A DNA stretch of 64,000 nt from Confluentibacter sediminis (GCF_003258355.1 NZ_QKPO01000003.1:1-64000); one strand, 5' to 3'. Positions 27,455 through 37,065 are shown, counted from the stretch's first letter. A program made the numbers and translations. Notes: a model not told the origin generated them from the letters alone.

Positions 27455-27480
27455 GTCATTCCTGTGAAAGCAGGAATCCA
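27455..27480. repeat. Short hairpin repeat element between yfhO and the glycosyltransferase gene
   Basis: GTCATTCCTG-TGAAAG-CAGGAATCCA contains 7-bp arms (ATTCCTG 27458-27464, CAGGAAT 27471-27477). This wording matches the intergenic 'GTCATTCCTGCGAAAGCAGGAATC' repeats seen in many bacteria. Only one copy was noticed in this window. It has no T-run and should not end transcription. Confidence 0.5.
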
Positions 27481-27519
27481 TTATTGATATTCTATTTTCC
27501 CTTTAGAAAGGAATAAAAA

Positions 27520-28806
27520 ATGGATAAAAAGAAAGTTTTAATCATAAGCTATTATTGGCCACCAGCAGGAGGCCCTGGTGTACAGCGTTGGTTGAAATTT
27601 GTTAAGTATTTGCCAGAATTCAATATTGAACCGATAGTTTATATTCCAGAAAATCCTAATTATCCTATAACGGATATAAGTTTAAATTCTGAAGTTTCTA
27701 AGGACTTGGTTATTTTAAAACAGCCCATAAAAGAACCTTATAAATTGGCCCGTTTGTTTTCCAAAAAGTCATCAAGTTCTATAAGTAAGGGTATTATCCC
27801 CATTCAAAGCAAGCAAAGCTTAATTCAGAAGTTATTGATTTATATAAGAGGTAATTTTTTCATTCCAGATGCGCGGATTGCTTGGGTAAAACCTTCTGTA
27901 TTATATCTTTCAGACTATATATTAAAAAACAATATTGAAATCATTATTACCACGGGACCGCCGCACAGTCTGCATCTTATTGGGCTGCAATTAAAAAAAA
28001 CACTAGGGGTGAGGTGGTTAGCCGATTTTAGAGATCCATGGACAACCATAGGCTACCATAAAAAATTAAAACTTTCCAAAACTTCAAAAGAAAAACATAA
28101 AGCTTTAGAAAAAGAGGTTCTAAATAGTGCTGATACCATTATTGTGACCAGTTATATTACCAAAACGGAATTTGAAAATATAACTAACCAACCCATTTCT
28201 GTAATTACGAATGGATACGATAATGAAACGGTGAACTATGTTTCATTGGATACTAAATTCTCTTTATCTCATATTGGATCGTTGTTGTCGGAAAGGAATC
28301 CAGAAATTTTATGGCAAGTTTTACAGGATTTATCGGAAGAATTAAAGGGGTTTAAGGAAGATTTACAAGTGAATTTCATAGGTTCGGTGAGTGAAAATAT
28401 AATAGAATCCATAAATAATCATAATTTAACTGATAGTGTAAATAATATAGGGTATGTGTCACATAAAGAAGCAGTTGCTTATCAAAAAAAATCCCAAGTA
28501 TTATTATTGATTGAAATAGATTCAGAAGAAACCAGATGTATCATTCCTGGTAAATTATTTGAATATATGGTTTCTAATAGACCTATTGTTGCTTTAGGAC
28601 CAAAAGATTCCGATGTTGAAAAAATCATTAAAGAAAGCAATACCGGAAGCTATTTTTATTATAATGATTACCAAGCTTTAAAAGAAACTATCACAAATTA
28701 TTATAAAGCGTTTCAAAACAATACATTACAATCTCATGCTATTGGACTTCAAAAATTTAGTCGAAAAAACTTAACAAAGCAATTGGCAGACGTTTTAAAT
28801 AATTAA
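27520..28806 (+). CDS. GT4-type glycosyltransferase
   Basis: 428 residues, GT-B fold. The acceptor-side N-terminus reads YYWPPAGGPGVQRWLKFVKY, a common start for this group; the donor side holds GYVSHKEAVAYQKKSQVLLL and PGKLFEYMVSNRPIVALGP with the EYM helix that contacts the nucleotide sugar. No signal peptide or membrane span, so it is cytoplasmic or membrane-associated. It follows the YfhO gene by 71 bp. Sugar and acceptor cannot be told from sequence. Confidence 0.88.
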   Translation: MDKKKVLIISYYWPPAGGPGVQRWLKFVKYLPEFNIEPIVYIPENPNYPITDISLNSEVSKDLVILKQPIKEPYKLARLFSKKSSSSISKGIIPIQSKQSLIQKLLIYIRGNFFIPDARIAWVKPSVLYLSDYILKNNIEIIITTGPPHSLHLIGLQLKKTLGVRWLADFRDPWTTIGYHKKLKLSKTSKEKHKALEKEVLNSADTIIVTSYITKTEFENITNQPISVITNGYDNETVNYVSLDTKFSLSHIGSLLSERNPEILWQVLQDLSEELKGFKEDLQVNFIGSVSENIIESINNHNLTDSVNNIGYVSHKEAVAYQKKSQVLLLIEIDSEETRCIIPGKLFEYMVSNRPIVALGPKDSDVEKIIKESNTGSYFYYNDYQALKETITNYYKAFQNNTLQSHAIGLQKFSRKNLTKQLADVLNN

Positions 28807-28888
28807 TAGTCAGTAAAAGAGAAAACCCCACGAATTTTGCTTTGAGGCAAACATATCGCAGGGCTTTCCAACTAACCAACCAAAATCT

Positions 28889-30142
28889 TTATAGTCTTCT
28901 TTTTGTATTAGACTGTTTATTGTTATTACTAGAATGACTTCTATTTTCTGAAACTCTCGCCTGACTCTGAGCTTGTCTAATTGGTGCTTGTTGCACATTT
29001 CTAGACTGACTACTTTGAGCTGGTCTGGAGTTTACTTGTGGTGTACTTCTAGTATTATTATTTCTTTCTGTGTATATACGAGAATTTGAGCTTTCTGGTT
29101 TTTTATTATATGAATTATTTCTATTATTTTTTGAACTTTCAATTCTCGAATTATTATTTGGGCTCATGTTTTTGTTAACAGACTCTCTAGTTCTGTTGTT
29201 AGTCATGGTTTCTGTATTGTTTCTAGATATATTATTATCTCTTCTGCCAGTATCATTTTTTGAAGCCATATTGGTATTACTTCTAGAATTATTGAGATTA
29301 CCATTATCTCTTCTATTATTGTTATTGGATGATTGGGATCTAGATTGAGACAATCTATTATCATTGGAATTATCACGATTGTAATTTTGTGAGGTTCTAT
29401 TATCTGCATAATCTCTTCTGGAATTTCTATTGATCTCACTGATATTTCTAGAACTTCTGTTTACGGTTGCATAACTTCTATTTCTACTTATAACATCACC
29501 TCGTCGGCTATAAATGGCGGTTTTAGGTCTGTAATTGTTATAGAAAGGTCTATTATAAACGTAACGCACAGGCTTGTAATATTGTCTGTAAGGTCTGTTA
29601 TAAACCACACAGTAATCATATGCAGGAACACTATAATAACGATGCCAAGGTCTGTATACATAATGTCTGTTATACACATTAATATATCCTGAGCAGTGTG
29701 TAAAAACGTTGTAGTTATTGTAATACACCTGTAATCCGCCTACACGAGATACATAACCATTGTTGTTGTAATAAATATTTACATTTCCAGCTTGGGAAAT
29801 ACGCCCGTAATAATCGTAATAAATAGGTGTGTTTTCTATTTGAATAATGGCACCATACTCATCATATTGTACATAAGCATTATAATCGTAACCAGAGTTA
29901 AAACTAATATTTACGTTAGGCGTACCAATCGATACATTTAAATTGGAATTTCCACGTAAAATATTAAAATCGAATTGCCCGTCAGGGAACACTGAAAACT
30001 CGATACCGTCCTCAACAAAAATGAAAGAGTTACCGTAACCATTGTTAATAATAGTATTTGTGTTTCCTGAGTTGGTTGTAGTGGCATTAACAGTAAACCC
30101 AGTAAGTAGGATACTTGCTAATAAGAATATATATTTTTTCAT
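28889..30142 (-). CDS. Secreted protein: short G-x-V/I repeats plus a long Asn/Arg/Ser-rich tail
   Basis: 417 residues. Signal peptide 1-20. Residues about 45-60 hold GIEFSVFPDGQFDFN, shared with the paralogue at 31375-31995. Residues about 90-155 hold imperfect units of roughly 16-20 residues of the type Y-D-x-Y-G-x-I-x-x-x-G-N-V-x-I-Y. Residues 160-200 are Tyr/Arg/Pro-rich (YNRPYRQYYKPVRYVYNRP). From about 205 to the end the protein is low-complexity Asn, Arg and Ser with very few hydrophobics, and is probably disordered and strongly basic. I know of no function; a surface or matrix role is possible. The short stretch 28807-28888 holds nothing recognisable. Confidence 0.75.
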   Translation of the reverse strand: MKKYIFLLASILLTGFTVNATTTNSGNTNTIINNGYGNSFIFVEDGIEFSVFPDGQFDFNILRGNSNLNVSIGTPNVNISFNSGYDYNAYVQYDEYGAIIQIENTPIYYDYYGRISQAGNVNIYYNNNGYVSRVGGLQVYYNNYNVFTHCSGYINVYNRHYVYRPWHRYYSVPAYDYCVVYNRPYRQYYKPVRYVYNRPFYNNYRPKTAIYSRRGDVISRNRSYATVNRSSRNISEINRNSRRDYADNRTSQNYNRDNSNDNRLSQSRSQSSNNNNRRDNGNLNNSRSNTNMASKNDTGRRDNNISRNNTETMTNNRTRESVNKNMSPNNNSRIESSKNNRNNSYNKKPESSNSRIYTERNNNTRSTPQVNSRPAQSSQSRNVQQAPIRQAQSQARVSENRSHSSNNNKQSNTKRRL

Positions 30143-30314
30143 GATTTGTGAGTTTTAAGTACCAAACCAGTTGGTAATTTGTTATACACATTAGTATTTA
30201 CAAACAGCGTGCCAAAAAACAATGACTATATTTAAAACCTTGTAAATCAACAAACAAAAGTTGATAACTTTTTAAAGTTGAAATGTATTGTATTTTAATT
30301 GAAGGAAAAAGAGT

Positions 30315-30322
30315 TAACTTTG
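30315..30322 (+). promoter_or_regulatory. -7 box of the exported isomerase-like gene
   Basis: TAACTTTG, exact consensus, 54 bp upstream of the ATG at 30377. No -33 at the usual spacing was found. Confidence 0.5.
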
Positions 30323-30376
30323 TTTATAATAATATTTAAAATGTAGAACCAATTCTTAATAATGAGAATATGCTTT

Positions 30377-31261
30377 ATGAAAAATAGATCTAAAATAAAA
30401 AGCACTTTACAATTATATTTTATAACATTTGCTTTTTTCTCTTTCGTTTCAATGGTTAGTTTCGCTCAGGAGAAATTTGGTGGTCTAGCTCTTTATACAT
30501 TACGAGACGAAATGGCTTTAAGCCCAAAAGATGTTCTCAAAGAAGTTGCTAATATTGGCTATAAATACATTGAATCTGCCGAATATAGTGATGGTAAATT
30601 TTACGGGATGAGTCCGCTAGAGTTCAAAAATTACCTAAATGAAATTGGATTGATACCCATGAGTGCTCATCAAGGGACAGTAACCTTTGAAAACGCTGAT
30701 AAAATGATTGAAGATGTGAAGGCTGCGGGATTTAAATATTTTGTGATTCCAGTGCCTCCTATGGGCTTATTCAAATATTATTCAGAAACCCAAAGTATGG
30801 GCATGACGGGAGGGGCGACTAATCTTGCTAAAATATTGAATGCCTTAGGTGAAAAATGTTATAACGCAGGACTAAAATTATTATATCACAACCATGATTT
30901 TGAATTTAAAAAGAATGAAGATGGTATTGTTACAATAGATTATTTATTAGAAAACACCAACCCTAATTATGTTAATTTTCAAATGGATTTATATTGGGTG
31001 ACCAAAGCAGGTGCCAAACCTATCTCTTATTTTGAAAAATATCCTGGTCGATTTAAAAGTTGGCATATAAAGGATATGGATGAGCGAGGTAATTTTGCAC
31101 CAGTAGGCAATGGAAATATTGATTTTTATGGGATTCTTGATAAAAAAGATTTGTCTGGAATGGAATTTTATTTAGTTGAGCAAGACTTGACTTTCAATAT
31201 GAAGCCTATGGAGGCTATAAAGATAAGTCACGAAGGATTAAAAAGATTTGGCTTTGAGTAA
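30377..31261 (+). CDS. Exported sugar phosphate isomerase/epimerase-like TIM-barrel protein
   Basis: 294 residues from the ATG at 30377 (an in-frame ATG at 30362 adds MRICF). A signal peptide (to about residue 30, FVSMVSFA before Q) is followed by an AP-endonuclease-2/xylose-isomerase-like barrel: GGLALYTLRDEM at the start, SAHQGTVTFENAD, the metal-region motif LLYHNHDFEF, QMDLYWVTKAGA and SWHIKDMDERGNF. Such proteins with signal peptides are common in Bacteroidota and act on sugars or polyols outside the cytoplasm. It sits between two paralogous secreted repeat proteins on the other strand. Confidence 0.85.
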   Translation: MKNRSKIKSTLQLYFITFAFFSFVSMVSFAQEKFGGLALYTLRDEMALSPKDVLKEVANIGYKYIESAEYSDGKFYGMSPLEFKNYLNEIGLIPMSAHQGTVTFENADKMIEDVKAAGFKYFVIPVPPMGLFKYYSETQSMGMTGGATNLAKILNALGEKCYNAGLKLLYHNHDFEFKKNEDGIVTIDYLLENTNPNYVNFQMDLYWVTKAGAKPISYFEKYPGRFKSWHIKDMDERGNFAPVGNGNIDFYGILDKKDLSGMEFYLVEQDLTFNMKPMEAIKISHEGLKRFGFE

Positions 31262-31306
31262 GTTTTGATTAAATCAATTTATAAAATTACACATAACAAA
31301 TTCATT

Positions 31307-31344
31307 AAAAATCCCAAAACGCATTAAAGCGTTTTGGGATTTTT
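31307..31344. terminator. Bidirectional terminator
   Basis: AAAAATCCCAAAACGC (31307-31322) and GCGTTTTGGGATTTTT (31329-31344) pair over 16 bp with a 6-base loop. It ends the isomerase-like gene and the convergent 31375-31995 gene. Confidence 0.93.
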
Positions 31345-31374
31345 ATTTAAATAAGACATTTGAATTAAAAAGGT

Positions 31375-31995
31375 TTATCTCTTTTTCTGTTTTTTAACAT
31401 TACCATCTTGTTTAAAGTAGTAGTAATTATTGTCATTATCATAACGCTCATTATTATTGACATAATCATTATGACGTACAGTATTATAAGCGACAAAACG
31501 GTTTTCTCGGTTTACATAACCACGAGTGGCAACGATTTCACCCCAACGGTTAAATTTGACACGTAAATTGCCAACATGTGTTAAGATCCCTTTTTTTCCA
31601 TGTTCATAGTCCATAAAAACATTGCCAATTCGGGTGACTTTTCCAAATCTATCATAATTTATAAATATGTTATTAATACTTCGTATCATACCGTTTCTAT
31701 CTCGTGTGATATTGGTTTTTATAGGGCGACTAGAGGTATAGTTAATCGTAGTTTTAGGGCCATTATAAGTGACGTTCACTGTATTTCGTCTAGAGTTTAC
31801 CATATAATTTGTGTTAAAATCGAAACTACCATCAGGGAATATTAAAAATTCCACCCCACGTTCCATAAACGTAATAGGTTGTGCAAAACGATAGTGTTTT
31901 GTGGCATCTACATTATGATCCTTGTTAGGATTTTCTGCTGTTACAGTATGTATGCTAAGTAGCATACCTGTAAATAAAAGTAGTATTGTTTTCAT
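31375..31995 (-). CDS. Secreted repeat protein, paralogue of the 28889-30142 product
   Basis: 206 residues. Signal peptide 1-20 (IHTVTA before E21). GVEFLIFPDGSFDFN (about 49-63) matches GIEFSVFPDGQFDFN of the paralogue. Residues about 95-165 hold at least four units of the type x-D-R-x-G-x-I/V-x-x-I-G-N-V, e.g. YDRFGKVTRIGNVFMDY and FNRWGEIVATRGYV. It lacks the long Asn/Arg tail but ends in a short Asn/Tyr/Lys-rich segment (NVKKQKKR). The units resemble tandem beta-hairpins. Function unknown. Confidence 0.78.
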   Translation of the reverse strand: MKTILLLFTGMLLSIHTVTAENPNKDHNVDATKHYRFAQPITFMERGVEFLIFPDGSFDFNTNYMVNSRRNTVNVTYNGPKTTINYTSSRPIKTNITRDRNGMIRSINNIFINYDRFGKVTRIGNVFMDYEHGKKGILTHVGNLRVKFNRWGEIVATRGYVNRENRFVAYNTVRHNDYVNNNERYDNDNNYYYFKQDGNVKKQKKR

Positions 31996-32297
31996 GAGTT
32001 CTTAATTATTTCTTTAAATAATGGTCTTATGCAATTCACATAGCTAAATTTTAGGTATTACCCTAATTTTTAGGTATGTTCATTTCATAGTCTCAAAAAT
32101 TAAAATTCCGCCTACTCTTTAGCTTTTCGGCTTTCGCTGTTGTTTTAGTGAATTCAATTTGCGTGCCAAAAATATAATCATTTGTTTGATGTCTGATTTT
32201 GAGCTGTTTATGTGTTAATAAATTTTGATTTATTATTTATGGCATTTGAGTTTGCTAAAAATAATTTCATAATTTTATAGTGACTAATTCAACCTGC

Positions 32298-33392
32298 ATG
32301 TCCATAAAACACGTTGCCTGCAAGAACTGCGAACGCACATTTAAAGATGACTATAATTTTTGCCCGTATTGCGGACAAAACGATAAAGAAGAATTAACAT
32401 TGGGTGTTTTGTTTAGTAATACCATCTCTAATTATTTTTCCGTAGATGCTCGATTTTTTAAAAGTTTTTGGCCATTAATGGCTAAACCTGGTTATTTAGC
32501 AAGTAAATTTGTTGAAGGTAAACGCTTGCGGTATTTACATCCTGCACAGATGTATTTATTTGTTTCAGTGGTGTTTTTCTTTTTCTTTTCTTTTATAGAA
32601 CGGGAACAAGTAGAAAGCTTGGATAGAACTTTTTCTGAAAGCTTTAAAAAAGAAAGAGAATTAAATAATGATATAGGGGAAAATACCAAAGATTCCTTAT
32701 TACTAGATAAAAAGAACAAAAAACATATAGCAGATTCCATAGCAAAAGTAGAAATAACCAAAGCTTTGGCGGGAACTGAAAAATACACTCATTTTTCTAA
32801 TCTAGCTATAGATTCTTTAAATAGGAAAGTTGACAATAGGGAAAACGGGGATTTTGATTTTAAAAAAGCTGAAGTAGATTCTTTAATAGACGCAGGTGCT
32901 AGTAATGATATTATTTATAAAGCTATGGGTCTTAAGGAAGGGGATGGCTATTTTAAACAAAGATTGTATACGCAAGGGTTAAAAATTTACAAAACTAGAC
33001 AAGGTGGAGGTATTTTAAAAACGTTTTATGATGCTGTACCCATTGCTATGTTCTTTTTATTGCCAATTTTCGCTTTAATTTTAAAGTTATTATATAGAAA
33101 ACGAGGTTCGTATTCGTATCATTTAGTGTTTAGCTTCTACTATTTTGCGTTTTTATTTACGGTATTTACTATTATTATAATTGTTAATTTTATAGTGGAT
33201 ATACCAGATGGTATAGATTGGCTAATAGCCCTTTCTACCTTTATTTATTTATGTTTGGCACTTAGTAAATTTTATCAGCAAGGCAAATTCAAAAGCTTTA
33301 TTAAAGGCAGTATGGCTTCCTTTTTATTTTTATCGTTTGTTGCGCCTACTACAGTGCTTATTTTAGCCATGTTCGCCTTTTTGTTTTATTAA
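32298..33392 (+). CDS. DUF3667-family membrane protein with N-terminal zinc ribbon
   Basis: 364 residues from the ATG at 32298 (an in-frame GTG at 32280 adds six residues). A CxxC-x10-CPYCG zinc ribbon (ACKNCERTF, NFCPYCG) begins the protein. Next come the first membrane-associated part (LFSNTISNYFSV, then LHPAQMYLFVSVVFFFFFSF), a long polar segment rich in Lys/Asp/Glu (about 105-240), and four C-terminal helices (about 250-364). This is the standard DUF3667 layout; the role is unknown. The gene ends 6 bp before the convergent uvrA stop, with no clear terminator between them. Confidence 0.85.
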   Translation: MSIKHVACKNCERTFKDDYNFCPYCGQNDKEELTLGVLFSNTISNYFSVDARFFKSFWPLMAKPGYLASKFVEGKRLRYLHPAQMYLFVSVVFFFFFSFIEREQVESLDRTFSESFKKERELNNDIGENTKDSLLLDKKNKKHIADSIAKVEITKALAGTEKYTHFSNLAIDSLNRKVDNRENGDFDFKKAEVDSLIDAGASNDIIYKAMGLKEGDGYFKQRLYTQGLKIYKTRQGGGILKTFYDAVPIAMFFLLPIFALILKLLYRKRGSYSYHLVFSFYYFAFLFTVFTIIIIVNFIVDIPDGIDWLIALSTFIYLCLALSKFYQQGKFKSFIKGSMASFLFLSFVAPTTVLILAMFAFLFY

Positions 33393-33398
33393 AAAGGA

Positions 33399-36182
33399 TT
33401 AGAGCTTTTCTTTTAAGTACGTTCCGATTTCAGATTTGGTTTTTATAACCTCTTCTGGGGTTCCAATGGCAACGAGATGTCCGCCTGTTTCACCACCTTT
33501 GGGTCCTAAATCAATGATATAGTCGGCACACTTGATTAAATCTATATTGTGTTCAACAACAATGATGGAATGACCTATTTCAATTAAAGCTTTAAATGAT
33601 TTCAATAATTTTTGAATATCATGAAAATGCAAACCAGTTGTTGGCTCATCAAAGATAAAAAGGGCCTTATCTTTATTATTTGCTTTTCCTAAAAATGAGG
33701 CTAATTTAATGCGTTGTGCTTCGCCACCAGACAGGGTAGAAGAGCTTTGTCCTAAAGTTACATATCCTAAACCAACATCTTGTAAAGGTTGGAGTTTGGT
33801 TTTTATTTTATTTTGTTTGTTTGCTTCAAAAAAAGCAATGGCATCATCAATAGTTAAATTAAGAATATCATCTATATTTTTATCGGCAAAAGTGACTTCA
33901 AGCACTTCTTTTTTAAAGCGTTTTCCTTTGCAAGTTTCGCATTCTAAATGCACATCGGCCATAAATTGCATTTCAATGGTTACTTCACCTTCGCCTTTGC
34001 AAGTCTCACAGCGTCCACCATCTACGTTAAAAGAAAAATGCTTGGCTTGATAGTTTCTAAGCATGCTTAGTTTCTGATTAGAGAACAACGTTCTTATATC
34101 ATCATACGCTTTAATATAGGTGACAGGATTTGAACGAGACGATCTACCAATGGGGTTTTGGTCTACAAATTCTATATGTTTTATATTACTAAAATGACCT
34201 TCTAAGGCACTAAATTGACCGGGTTTATCACTAAAATCGGTTAATTTTTTTTGAAGAGCAGGAAATAATATTTTTTTAACCAACGTACTTTTTCCACTTC
34301 CAGAAACACCCGTAATTACAGTCAGCATTTCTAAAGGAAAACGTACGTCAATATTTTTCAAGTTATTCTCGCGAGCTCCAATAATATCAATATAATATTT
34401 TGAGGTTCTTCTTTTTTTAGGGACTTCAATTTTTAATGTGTCGTTTAAATATTGAGCGGTTAAAGAATTTGAATTCAGTATGTCTGCATAGGTTCCTGTG
34501 GCAACAACATGGCCACCAAACGTTCCCGCTTCAGGGCCAATGTCAATGATGTAATCTGCTGCCTTCATAATATCTTCATCATGTTCAACTACAATAACCG
34601 TATTTCCTAAATCCCGTAATTGTTTTAAAACTAAAATTAAACGCTCGGTGTCTTTAGGATGCAAGCCGATACTAGGTTCATCTAAAATATACATAGACCC
34701 TACGAGGCTGCTTCCCAAAGATGTTGCAAGATTGATTCTTTGGCTTTCACCACCAGAAAGCGTGTTCGATTTTCTATTCAACGTTAAATAGTCTAGTCCG
34801 ACATTAGCTAGAAATAATAAGCGATTATTAATCTCTTTTAATAATCTGTTAGCTATTTGGGTATCATAATCATTTAGCTCTAGTTGTTTAAAAAAACTAC
34901 GTAACTTTTCTAGTGGCATTTCCACTAAATCTGTAATAGTTGCACCAGCAATTTTGACATAACCAGCTTCAACTCGTAAACGCTTGCCATTACAGGTTTT
35001 ACATTTCGTTTTTCCGCGATAACGAGATAACATGACACGATTTTGAATTTTATAAGCTTTGGCTTCTAACTCCGCAAAAAATGAATTCAGACCTTCAAAA
35101 TGTGCATTTCCGTCCCAAATAAGTTGTTTTTGGGCATCGCTTAATTGAAAATAAGGTTTGTGTATGGGGAAATCGAATTTGTGGGAATTATTAACCAATT
35201 GATCTCTGTACCAGCTCATGCTTTCGCCACGCCACGGAAAAATGGCATTTTCATATATGGAAAGCGCTGTGTTAGGGATTACCAAATCGTCGTCAATGCC
35301 AATAATATCACCATAGCCCTCACATTTAGGGCATGCGCCATAAGGATTGTTAAAACTAAATAAATGTACGTTTGGTTCTAAAAAAGTAATGCCATCCAAT
35401 TCAAATTTGTTGCTAAAATGACGTTGTGTATTATCGGAAAGGGTTTCTATGATGCATTCTCCTTTGCCTTCAAAAAAAGCAGTTTCAATGGCATCGGCCA
35501 ATCGGTTTAAAAAATCTTCTTCATTTTTTAAAATAATTCTGTCAACAACAAGATATGTGCTGGATTCTAATTTTTTATCAATGTTCGCGTCTTCAATTCT
35601 TAAAACATCATCGCCAACTTTTAATCTTGCGTAGCCCTGTTGATTCAGTACTTTAATTTTATCAGCTATTGAACGCCCATCTTCCAAGTGAATAGGAGCG
35701 AGAAGCAATAATTTTTCACCTTCAGGAAACGATTTTAAATATTCCAAAACATCTGTAGTGGTATCTTTTTTTACTTCATTACCAGAAACGGGTGAGTAAG
35801 TTTTGCCTATTCTAGCAAATAGTAATTTAAGGTAATCGTAAATTTCCGTGCTTGTACCAACGGTTGAACGTGGATTGGTGGAATTTACTTTTTGCTCTAT
35901 AGCAATGGCGGGAGCAATGCCTTTTATATAATCTACTTTGGGTTTATCTAATCTGCCTAAAAATTGTCTGGCATAACTCGATAAACTTTCCACATAGCGT
36001 CTTTGTCCTTCTGCATATAGAGTATCAAAAGCCAAACTTGATTTTCCTGAGCCCGATAAGCCTGTTATAACCACTAATTTATTTCTGGGAATGACAACAT
36101 CGATATTTTTTAAATTATGCAGTTTAGCACCTTTAATGATGATATTTTCTTTTGGATTTACTTCGGAAATATTAGTAATCAT
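33399..36182 (-). CDS. uvrA: Excinuclease ABC subunit A
   Basis: 927 residues from the ATG at 36182 (an upstream in-frame ATG at 36227 adds 15 hydrophobic residues and is less likely). Two ABC ATPase halves: Walker A GLSGSGKSS and GVSGSGKST, ABC signatures LSGGESQRI and LSGGEAQRI, and zinc modules CPKCEGYGD/CKTCNGKR and CETCKGEGE/CETCKGKR. It recognises bulky DNA damage with UvrB in nucleotide excision repair. The text YSPVSG replaces the CP-x-CG common in other UvrA proteins after FARIGK. Bacteroidota often carry a second uvrA elsewhere. Confidence 0.96.
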   Translation of the reverse strand: MITNISEVNPKENIIIKGAKLHNLKNIDVVIPRNKLVVITGLSGSGKSSLAFDTLYAEGQRRYVESLSSYARQFLGRLDKPKVDYIKGIAPAIAIEQKVNSTNPRSTVGTSTEIYDYLKLLFARIGKTYSPVSGNEVKKDTTTDVLEYLKSFPEGEKLLLLAPIHLEDGRSIADKIKVLNQQGYARLKVGDDVLRIEDANIDKKLESSTYLVVDRIILKNEEDFLNRLADAIETAFFEGKGECIIETLSDNTQRHFSNKFELDGITFLEPNVHLFSFNNPYGACPKCEGYGDIIGIDDDLVIPNTALSIYENAIFPWRGESMSWYRDQLVNNSHKFDFPIHKPYFQLSDAQKQLIWDGNAHFEGLNSFFAELEAKAYKIQNRVMLSRYRGKTKCKTCNGKRLRVEAGYVKIAGATITDLVEMPLEKLRSFFKQLELNDYDTQIANRLLKEINNRLLFLANVGLDYLTLNRKSNTLSGGESQRINLATSLGSSLVGSMYILDEPSIGLHPKDTERLILVLKQLRDLGNTVIVVEHDEDIMKAADYIIDIGPEAGTFGGHVVATGTYADILNSNSLTAQYLNDTLKIEVPKKRRTSKYYIDIIGARENNLKNIDVRFPLEMLTVITGVSGSGKSTLVKKILFPALQKKLTDFSDKPGQFSALEGHFSNIKHIEFVDQNPIGRSSRSNPVTYIKAYDDIRTLFSNQKLSMLRNYQAKHFSFNVDGGRCETCKGEGEVTIEMQFMADVHLECETCKGKRFKKEVLEVTFADKNIDDILNLTIDDAIAFFEANKQNKIKTKLQPLQDVGLGYVTLGQSSSTLSGGEAQRIKLASFLGKANNKDKALFIFDEPTTGLHFHDIQKLLKSFKALIEIGHSIIVVEHNIDLIKCADYIIDLGPKGGETGGHLVAIGTPEEVIKTKSEIGTYLKEKL

Positions 36183-36277
36183 ATATAGTAAGCGTATAAT
36201 CTTGTAAAGATAATACAAGTATAACAACCTAAAAAATAGATTTTATCTTAAAGAAATATTAAAAAAAAATATTATTT

Positions 36278-36310
36278 TTTGTTTTTTAGGAATGATTGTT
36301 GTTATATTTG
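36278..36310 (+). promoter_or_regulatory. Consensus promoter of the ECF sigma factor gene
   Basis: -33 TTTG (36278-36281) and -7 TATATTTG (36303-36310) with a 21-bp spacer, one of the best matches in the window. Transcription should begin near 36317, giving a leader of about 100 nt. Confidence 0.7.
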
Positions 36311-36354
36311 ACTCATAATTACACAAATACATAAATAACAGCCTATAGCATAAC

Positions 36355-36413
36355 ATTACTTTTAAACTATTAACCCCAAGCAACGAAGGCTACTTCGCGG
36401 CAATAAAAGTAAT
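36355..36413 (+). promoter_or_regulatory. Structured 5' leader of the ECF sigma factor gene
   Basis: ATTACTTTTA (36355-36364) pairs exactly with TAAAAGTAAT (36404-36413), four bases before the start codon. The enclosed loop carries its own stem CGAAG-GCTA-CTTCG (36384-36397). The outer stem would hide the translation start region. This is a candidate control of sigma factor translation. Confidence 0.5.
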
Positions 36414-36417
36414 TATT

Positions 36418-37002
36418 ATGCAAGAAGAACTCATAACAGACGCCACTTTAGTTAGCTCCTACATTAAAGGAAATGAAAGCGCTTTAGAAATATTAATAAA
36501 GCGACACAAGCAAAAAATTTATAGTTTTATTTATTCAAAGGTATATGATAAAGATGTCGCCGAAGATATTTTTCAGGATACTTTTATTAAAGTCATACGC
36601 ACCCTTAAAAAAGGTAATTATAATGAAGAGGGTAAATTTTTGCCTTGGGTGATGCGAATCTCCCATAATCTAGTCATTGATTTTTTCAGGAAAAACAACA
36701 GGTTACCAAAATTTGATAATAGCGGTGAGTTTAGCATTTTTTCGGTATTAAGTGATACTAGTTTAAATGCTGAAAACAGTATTATAAAAGAGCAGGTAGA
36801 ATATGATGTAAGACGTTTGGTAGACGAACTTCCTGAAGATCAAAAGGAGGTGTTGCTAATGCGGATTTATAACGATATGAGTTTTAAGGAAATATCAGAT
36901 AAAACAGGTGTTAGTATCAATACGGCCTTAGGGCGTATGCGTTATGCGCTAATTAATTTGAGGAAGATAATTGATAAACACAATATTGTTTTAACAAATT
37001 AA
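36418..37002 (+). CDS. ECF-type RNA polymerase sigma factor
   Basis: 194 residues. Region 2 at about 20-85 (VYDKDVAEDIFQDTFIKVIR, LPWVMRISHNLVIDFFRK) and region 4 at about 128-185 (LPEDQKEVLLMRIYNDMSF, then TGVSINTALGRMRYAL). No FecR or other anti-sigma gene is adjacent, so control may instead act through its leader (36355-36413). A 48-residue gene follows at 63 bp. The sequence is of the kind strongly conserved across Flavobacteriia, which suggests a general stress or envelope role rather than an uptake locus. Confidence 0.92.
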   Translation: MQEELITDATLVSSYIKGNESALEILIKRHKQKIYSFIYSKVYDKDVAEDIFQDTFIKVIRTLKKGNYNEEGKFLPWVMRISHNLVIDFFRKNNRLPKFDNSGEFSIFSVLSDTSLNAENSIIKEQVEYDVRRLVDELPEDQKEVLLMRIYNDMSFKEISDKTGVSINTALGRMRYALINLRKIIDKHNIVLTN

Positions 37003-37065
37003 TACAGATACACAATAAAGTAAATTTTGCTGCGTTATTAATTTATCAACGTATAATTTATTAAA

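Noticed and set aside
28810-28998. 62-codon frame on minus overlapping the 3' end of the repeat-protein gene
   Set aside because: It overlaps the supported gene in another frame and shows no recognisable sequence.
29070-29439. Open frames opposite or within the Asn/Arg-rich tail of the 28889-30142 protein
   Set aside because: They are Leu- or Ile-rich translations of the low-complexity repeat on other frames, with no independent support.
33709-35634. Several open frames of 60-113 codons antisense to uvrA
   Set aside because: They lie wholly inside the intact uvrA gene on the other strand and have no motif, promoter or start context; they reflect codon structure of uvrA.
36201-36219. CTTGT...ACAAG inverted repeat upstream of uvrA as an SOS-type operator
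   Set aside because: 5-bp arms with a 9-bp spacer are too weak, and it matches no known LexA box.
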